DNA of 64,000 bases from the NCBI GenBank assembly GCA_963575645.1, contig OY754467.1, positions 248,001 to 312,000 of the forward strand, given 5' to 3'. Made by a program: the position numbers and the translations under genes. Of the stretch, positions 58,706 to 64,000 are shown piece by piece. The notes under the pieces are model-generated. The model saw only the letters and a list, made by a program, of their open reading frames with translations, was not told the DNA's origin and searched no databases. Each line of letters starts with the position of its first letter. Position 1 is the stretch's first letter. This stretch comes from Xanthostigma xanthostigma. Lineage: Eukaryota; Arthropoda; Insecta; Raphidioptera; Raphidiidae.

Positions 58706-58903
58706 TTTTGAACAATTATTATTTTAACCAAAACAACATCCAAACAGCCAAAACGCGACTGGGCTCACCGGCCCCCAGAGCACCCCTTTTTCATGCCCAA
58801 ACTATCTCTAAAACTCATTGGAGAATGTAGATGGTACTACTGGTCTAATGAAGACATTTAACCTTGTGAGTTGTGACCTCTGTTATCGAGAGTTAATAAT
58901 CTA

Positions 58904-59133
58904 TTTTGACGTGATAACGTCTTATAAATTGTTGAAACACCGGCTGCACGCACGAAAAAGTGTCACGCTCCGCCTGAGCGTGGTATAAGCGATAGAGAGG
59001 CACGATCGGCCCAAGCGTCGGCTTGTACGCATTTCTCTCTCTTCTCGCGTGACGTCAGAGAGCTCATCAATGTTTCTTTATGACGTTATCACGTAAAACT
59101 ATCGTCCGTAAACCGACTTTACAGACAACCAAT
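58904..59133 (+). mobile_element. RC-C element copy 4
   Basis: Starts TTTTGACGTGATAACGTC and ends GACGTTATCACGTAAAAC plus the GTCCGTAAA...TTTACAGAC hairpin, AACCAA and a T run. About 230 bp. Confidence 0.72.
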
Positions 59134-59223
59134 TTTTTTTTTTATAATGGAGTATGGCCTGACTTGTCTTTAGCCAGTTGCCGAATTTCTTCCTTTACTG
59201 TTAATAATCTACAATACCCTGAA

Positions 59224-59471
59224 GCCTCTACTACACACGTGGCCAGCACCGCCACTCAAATAAGTGCCTATCATCGCCGCGATGATTGCCTAGCCCTCCA
59301 CACAATCGTGCCGGTCCGATTGTGTGTACGGGCGCACGATGCTGGCCACGCATTCCTTTGATGTACCGACAATCAACCGATTACTGCCAATTACAGGCGA
59401 TTATGTCCACGCACCGACGAATATCGTGAGTGCCTGTAAGTGGCGGTGCTGGCCACTTGTGTAGTGGAGGC
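59224..59471. mobile_element. MITE with GCCTC...GAGGC ends
   Basis: Terminal inverted repeats of about 30 bp run GCCTCTACTACACACGTGGC on the left and GCCACTTGTGTAGTGGAGGC on the right. A smaller inverted pair, ACACAATCG/CGATTGTGT, lies in the middle. No coding capacity. The superfamily is unclear because no clean target duplication is visible. Confidence 0.65.
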
Positions 59472-60067
59472 ATGATACAATACAAGGCTGTGCGGGAACA
59501 ATAATGACGATTATCAATAGTTATATAATCAAGATTTATTTTTATACATTCATTGCAAATCTTTTTATACACAGTACACACATAAAATTAACAAATTATG
59601 AACATTAAAATAGAAACTTATATTTCACGATTACTTTTTATCATATAAAAATATAAAACTCTAGAATATTGCTATATTAGTATCTATATTAAACTTACAT
59701 AACTTTCCAATATCGGATATTTTATAAAGCAAACCATTATTTTTTTTTAAATTTTGTCTTTTTTTAATGTTAATACTGACACCCTACTTTTCATATACAG
59801 GACAACCGTTTTATCATATAAACAACACGGCCCAACTTACCTGATAAAGAATGTCGATTTTATATGATAAAATAGGCAACCTTATTTCGATTGAAGTGTT
59901 TTTTTCAATCGGTGATAACAGTTCGATGGACCGTATTCAACAATACAGTTACCTACAGCATTTTTATAATTAAAGTATACAAATTGACATCATCATGTCA
60001 AGCTTTAAACTCATAAAGTATTTTTGCTACCTGTAAATACACGCTGTCAACATTTTCGTATTGCAGT

Positions 60068-63000
60068 TCACAGCTTTGATTTCAAGCCCTTCATTAGCTT
60101 TTCAAGTTTCAATGCTTTTTGTAAATTGCCAGCGATCTTCAATTTTCCAGTCATGTAAGCCGTTGCAGGTTTCATTTTACCGCCAAACATTTCAAAGAAA
60201 TGTTTACTGTCCATCGTCAGTGTAGCGTCGGGTTTCGACGGCGGCTCTCCTTTGCCGGTAGCGGTATTACCCGGTCGCAGATCGATATACCTTGAAACGA
60301 CACAGTAACAAACACTGATGAATGCCATTTGGAACAATCGAAAAGCGTCATTTATACTTGAAACAATTGAAGCGCGCCGATATATGAGAAACAACTGAGC
60401 CTACATATATAGCTAGGCAATTTATAAACGTGGTAAAAGCAAAAAAAACATTATTAAATAAGCTCTATAACGATACGTACCATTTGCCAGCATCATTACC
60501 GGTGACTACGAATTCATAAAGTGCTTGCGTTTTATCGGCGAGTTCTGGACTTAGAGAAGTGTCGATTTTTGAAAAGAGTTCTGCAACTTTATTATCGGGT
60601 TTATCGTTACTTTGTTTCGTTGCTGAGGGCGTTTGCACTTCGTCCAAAAAGAAATCTTGCATTAGTGGATCTTTGCTTGCTGCAAAAAAATAAATAAATA
60701 ATACTTAAAAAAAAAAGCGTAACTCTTTAGCAACACACTCTGGCGGAGTTTGTTGACTGAGGCCGCAGCGACTGTTCAACGATAATAAATAAGTAAATAG
60801 TAACGTTTACTTACACGGATCAGCACGATACTGATCAAGATCTGTAACGCCGGCTCGAGCCAAAACTTCGTCGTCTATTAGAAATTGGCCCGTTATTGAA
60901 GTCGGTGTGGACGACAGAATGTGATATGCAGCATCGGCCATTATTTCCGGTTTGCGACTGTGACTTTTAGAATCGGGACCGGAAAGCATTTCGATTGCCG
61001 CAGTCAGGATCGCTTTTAAAAAATAATATTTCAAATTATCTATTAGCAGCAAAAATATTAAAAGCCAAAATTAAAGATGGATAAACAGTTATTTTAAAAC
61101 TTTACCATTTTAAAACTGTTAATTTTCGTCATTAAATATTTGTTTAGGTGTTATCTCTCTTTAACGATTAATATAGAAGAAGGACGTGACCAATTATGTA
61201 AGTACGGACGAAAAATAAAATTTTAAAAACAAGGTGTTATCTTTGATAACGTAACTTGAACTTTATACTCGCGACATGTTTACAAATAACAAACACTTCC
61301 ATTTTCATCTTTTTAAATAATCTGTATTTCACTCCATGTCGGCATAATTTTCCCTCTTCTCCTCAGGAAAAATTATAAGATTCGTCTACTAATTTTGTAT
61401 TTTAAATATAAACGTCCCTTGAAGAAACCACGACGCAAGTGAAACTTTTATTGGATTGTAGACACTTATCCATCACGATTAATTATAAACAACAATATTC
61501 ACATGAATGCACGAATAAAAACATGTAAACACTGTACAGCACTTGCCCGCATGACAGACTGACTATGTGTTATACATACTACACGGTCAGCTGATGCTAA
61601 CCATGGGCGCCGCCATATTGGCCTTGGCTGCTCTACCGAGCGCCTACTCCGCGGCCGCCTGTAATGCGACATGCAACAGACGGCCAGAAAAATTCGGGGC
61701 GATAGAATAAAAGTTTCACTTTAATAAACGGAATTGAAAATTTTCAGACGGCGATATAAAAACAAACGAGTACCTGTGCGTGGCCACAGCGCATTGACGG
61801 ATATATTATACGGTTTAAATTCCTCTGCCATTCCCAAAGCACACATAGACATGCCGTACTTGGCTATTGTGTACGCGACATGATTGGCGAACCAGTGAGG
61901 TTTCATGTTGAGCGGAGGCGACAGGTTCAATATGTGTGCATGGTTGCTAGCCTTCAGGTGCGGCAAGCATGTTTTAGATCTGCAATCGGATTATTTAAGC
62001 CTTCAGGGAGAATTTTGATCGGGCGCAAACTCAATTTTTCAAGTTAATATTAGGCTTGGGTAACTCAGATCTGAACCGGTTCAAAGAGCCGACTCCGACA
62101 GAAGATCCGTGAGAGCCGGCTCACGTTTTTATGAGCCGACGGCTCAATGGATCCGCATAACTCAGTGAAACACTTAACACACGGAACCAGAAGTATCTGT
62201 CAGCTCAAATGACTCATGCATATGTTTGGCTATGCATTCTATATAGGTATACATTATATGTACAACTATACAGTGTACTCACTATGCACTTGGCGGTCCA
62301 ATACGACAGTGTCTCACTTAATTAAGTCACAACTATTTAAAGTATTGTATTGCATATCGTAATATAATTAAGGGATGCTTATTTTTCATGTGTCGAGCTA
62401 AATTTCCTGTTGATCCTTTTGAAATTTTGCACACAATGGAACAATATTTACATTTTGCAGTACTTTCGCCTAAATTTTGAAGATTTAGGCGAAAGTACTG
62501 CAAAATGTAAATATTGTTCCATTATTATGTAAATATATGGTTCCACACTTCACTATATTTCCGGCTGCTCATTTTTTAAATAATGTATTATTAACAACCA
62601 CGGATCACAAAAATTATTATGAACGCATATGATACCCAAACAATACTTTAAATTTGTGTGTAAGTATGTGGTTGAACTTGAATTCAAATTCAATAAATAA
62701 TATATTTAGCTATTAGCATGTGATTGGTTGAGCAAATACGTGGGAATCTGTAAAACCCCGCCTTATAATATGTGAGTCTGTCACTGGCATGATCACAGAA
62801 CATACTGTTCTGTGGGCATGATATTAGGTGATATGATTGACTTGACTCAACTAACTCAGTTGGCTCAGTGACTCAGTTGACTCGAGTAACATATTCAGAA
62901 CTCGGCTCTTTTTGAACCGGTTCAGGGAGCCGGCTCACATACGGGATCCAGATGCAAAGATGCAGATCACTAAAAAGACCCGTTTGTCTCATCTCTAGTT

Positions 63001-63930
63001 AATATACACTTTCGAGCGATACGCGCATTTACTAAGAAGTAAAGCTATAGCGTCTACTCGCCTGACGGTGTTAATTTTAAATTACTTATATTGAAAAATC
63101 ACACAAAAATAACTTACACAAGATATGTACCGCGACTGTTAATATTCTGCATTAAATCGTATTTTTTCATTTCTGTTTCAGCCGTCCCCGTAAGAGATAT
63201 AGCCGAAGCATTGTTGACAACTATGTCTATGCCTCCGAATTTTTCGACTGCTTGTTGAACGGCTTTCTGCACCTGAGTTTCGTCGCGGACATCGACTACG
63301 CATGGCAGAGCTTTACCACCGACCGCTTCGACTGTTTAACAGACACATATTTATCATAGTTTGCACTGATTCTTCACGAAAGATTTTTTTGAAGTGAAAA
63401 CTTCTTTAGCGGCGTTGTACACATTTTTTGTAATGGGTAAAAAATGTTAAACTCGCGTCAGGACACGTGACCTGATCGAAAATTCGTAAGACGGATGGAG
63501 AGTAGAGGTAATATTCAAGTTTTCACTTCTGCCGGCACTCCCGGAGTGCAACCCGTCTTTTTTTTTAATGCTACTTTACACAAGTGAAGTGTAGTATTTT
63601 GTTATGAAGTCAGTGCAGCGGAATACATTAAAATTGTAGTTGTTTAGTAGTTTAAGAATATAAATATAGGGCATACTTTCTTGGGCCGCAGTAAATATGG
63701 TTCCTGGTAGTTTGGGATGTGGCTCAGCCGTCTTAGCTGCTATAACAATATTGGCACCGTCCCGAGCCGCTTTTAGGGCTATCGCCTTCCCGATGCCACG
63801 ACTAGCGCCAGTTATAAATAGAGTACGGCCGGCAAGTTTTCTATGTGCAAAAATATTAGGTACAATTACTCATTGATAATAAATACATTCAACGAATTTA
63901 ACTTTGAAAAACTTACCCTGTGTTCATCAT
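60068..63930 (-). CDS. HSDL2: Hydroxysteroid dehydrogenase-like protein 2 (SDR plus SCP2 domain), 7 exons
   Basis: HSDL2 is a peroxisomal/mitochondrial short-chain dehydrogenase fused to a sterol-carrier SCP2 domain, linked to lipid metabolism. Exons in transcript order are 63917-63930, 63677-63840, 63118-63331, 61774-61979, 60815-61012, 60481-60679 and 60068-60290. All phases agree and give 405 residues (human 418). The nucleotide-binding loop is TGASRGIG, followed by NNAS and the active-site YTIAKYG (Tyr-x3-Lys) with an upstream Ser in LNLSPPLN. Other landmarks are AAQEIEAVGGKALPCVVDVR and SVNALWPRTAILTAAIEMLS. The last two exons encode the SCP2 domain, ending LKSKL, a possible weak peroxisomal C-terminus. 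Introns hold RC-A, hAT and RC-B copies. A partial duplicate of the SCP2 exons forms part of the gene at 57774. Confidence 0.95.
61423..61722 (-). mobile_element. RC-A element copy 4, truncated at its 3' end
   Basis: Reverse copy that lacks the terminal CAGTTGTGTGGTTTTA of the hairpin end and about 20 internal bases. It lies in an HSDL2 intron. It is also diverged slightly in its middle part. Confidence 0.75.
62051..62997. mobile_element. hAT-like MITE with GTTAATAT target duplication
   Basis: It starts TAGGCTTGGGTAAC and ends GTCTCATCTCTA, flanked by the 8-bp direct repeat GTTAATAT (62043-62050 and 62998-63005). Both ends carry the inverted motif TGAACCGGTTCA with GAGCCGGCTCA nearby. A perfect 41-bp hairpin lies inside at 62435-62523. 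It is in an HSDL2 intron. Confidence 0.8.
63391..63557 (+). mobile_element. RC-B element copy 4
   Basis: The shortest RC-B copy, about 167 bp, with both subterminal repeats, the CCGGCACTCCCGG hairpin and ACCCGTC plus T run. It lies in an HSDL2 intron. Confidence 0.78.
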
Positions 63931-64000
63931 TTTGATAAAAAAAATATATTACTTTACAGAATTATTTTAATTGATTGATATAGAAAAAAACCTTAATATA

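Larger units (their letters stand above)
58706..60067. other. Upstream region of the chimeric gene and HSDL2 3' flank
   Basis: The left 170 bp resemble the KDELR upstream region (shared GTAGATGGNACTACTGG near 58830). Then follow an RC-C copy and a MITE, then AT-rich DNA likely to be HSDL2 3' UTR. No further coding region is seen. Confidence 0.45.

Noticed and set aside
60068..60290. Treating the HSDL2 SCP2 end as a separate SCP2 gene
   Set aside because: Exon phases connect it cleanly to the upstream dehydrogenase exons in the usual HSDL2 order.

Overview
This is animal nuclear DNA, most likely from an insect. It is AT-rich between genes and richer in G+C inside exons. Genes have many short introns, and transposon remnants fill introns and intergenic stretches. 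The order of insect cannot be fixed from the sequence. There is no rRNA, tRNA, CRISPR or bacterial-style operon. Gene models below were built by hand from splice sites, reading phase and remembered family proteins. For most genes all exon phases agree and the summed length is a whole number of codons close to the family length.

Layout: ribokinase (RBKS, + strand, 194-1604); AT-rich intergenic DNA; TEX2, a lipid-transfer protein of ER contact sites (- strand, 4641-14293, 13 exons); CFAP184/CCDC96, an axonemal coiled-coil protein (-, 15348-19540, 9 exons); DNAAF5/HEATR2, a dynein-arm assembly factor (-, 21724-26509); two cysteine-rich repeat genes (-, 27106-28971 and 29835-about 30283); PGAP1, the GPI inositol-deacylase (+, 31035-39994, 15 exons); a third and larger cysteine-rich gene (+, 42083-49305, 13 exons); KDEL receptor (-, 51032-54429); a short-chain acyl-CoA dehydrogenase-like gene (+, 54970-56798); a small chimeric gene made of KDEL-receptor exon 1 and an HSDL2 SCP2 domain (-, 57774-58705); and HSDL2 (-, 60068-63930).

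The strongest candidate for something undescribed is the cysteine-rich family. Three genes on both sides of PGAP1 encode long arrays of a five-cysteine module (C-x-C-x2-C-x-C-x2-C) and all end in an FDFER...CDCP..CK.GPF.K module that also recurs internally. The + strand gene carries tandemly duplicated exons bounded by phase-1 introns. I do not recognise the family. Cysteine content suggests metal binding or disulfide structure. The neighbouring axonemal genes make a sperm or cilium role worth testing, but that is inference.

Other main observations: the KDELR/SCP2 chimera keeps open frames and matching splice phases and appears to carry the KDELR promoter region; the acyl-CoA dehydrogenase has Ala at the usual catalytic Glu position; DNAAF5 has a transposon flush against one exon end. 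Mobile DNA is dominated by rolling-circle elements: six canonical Helitron copies (TC...hairpin...CTAG) and five families with subterminal inverted repeats, a 3' hairpin and a T-rich tail, as in Helentron/HINE elements. There are also hAT-, pogo- and Mutator-like MITEs, long fold-back repeats, and two snap-back repeats with hammerhead-ribozyme-like loops.
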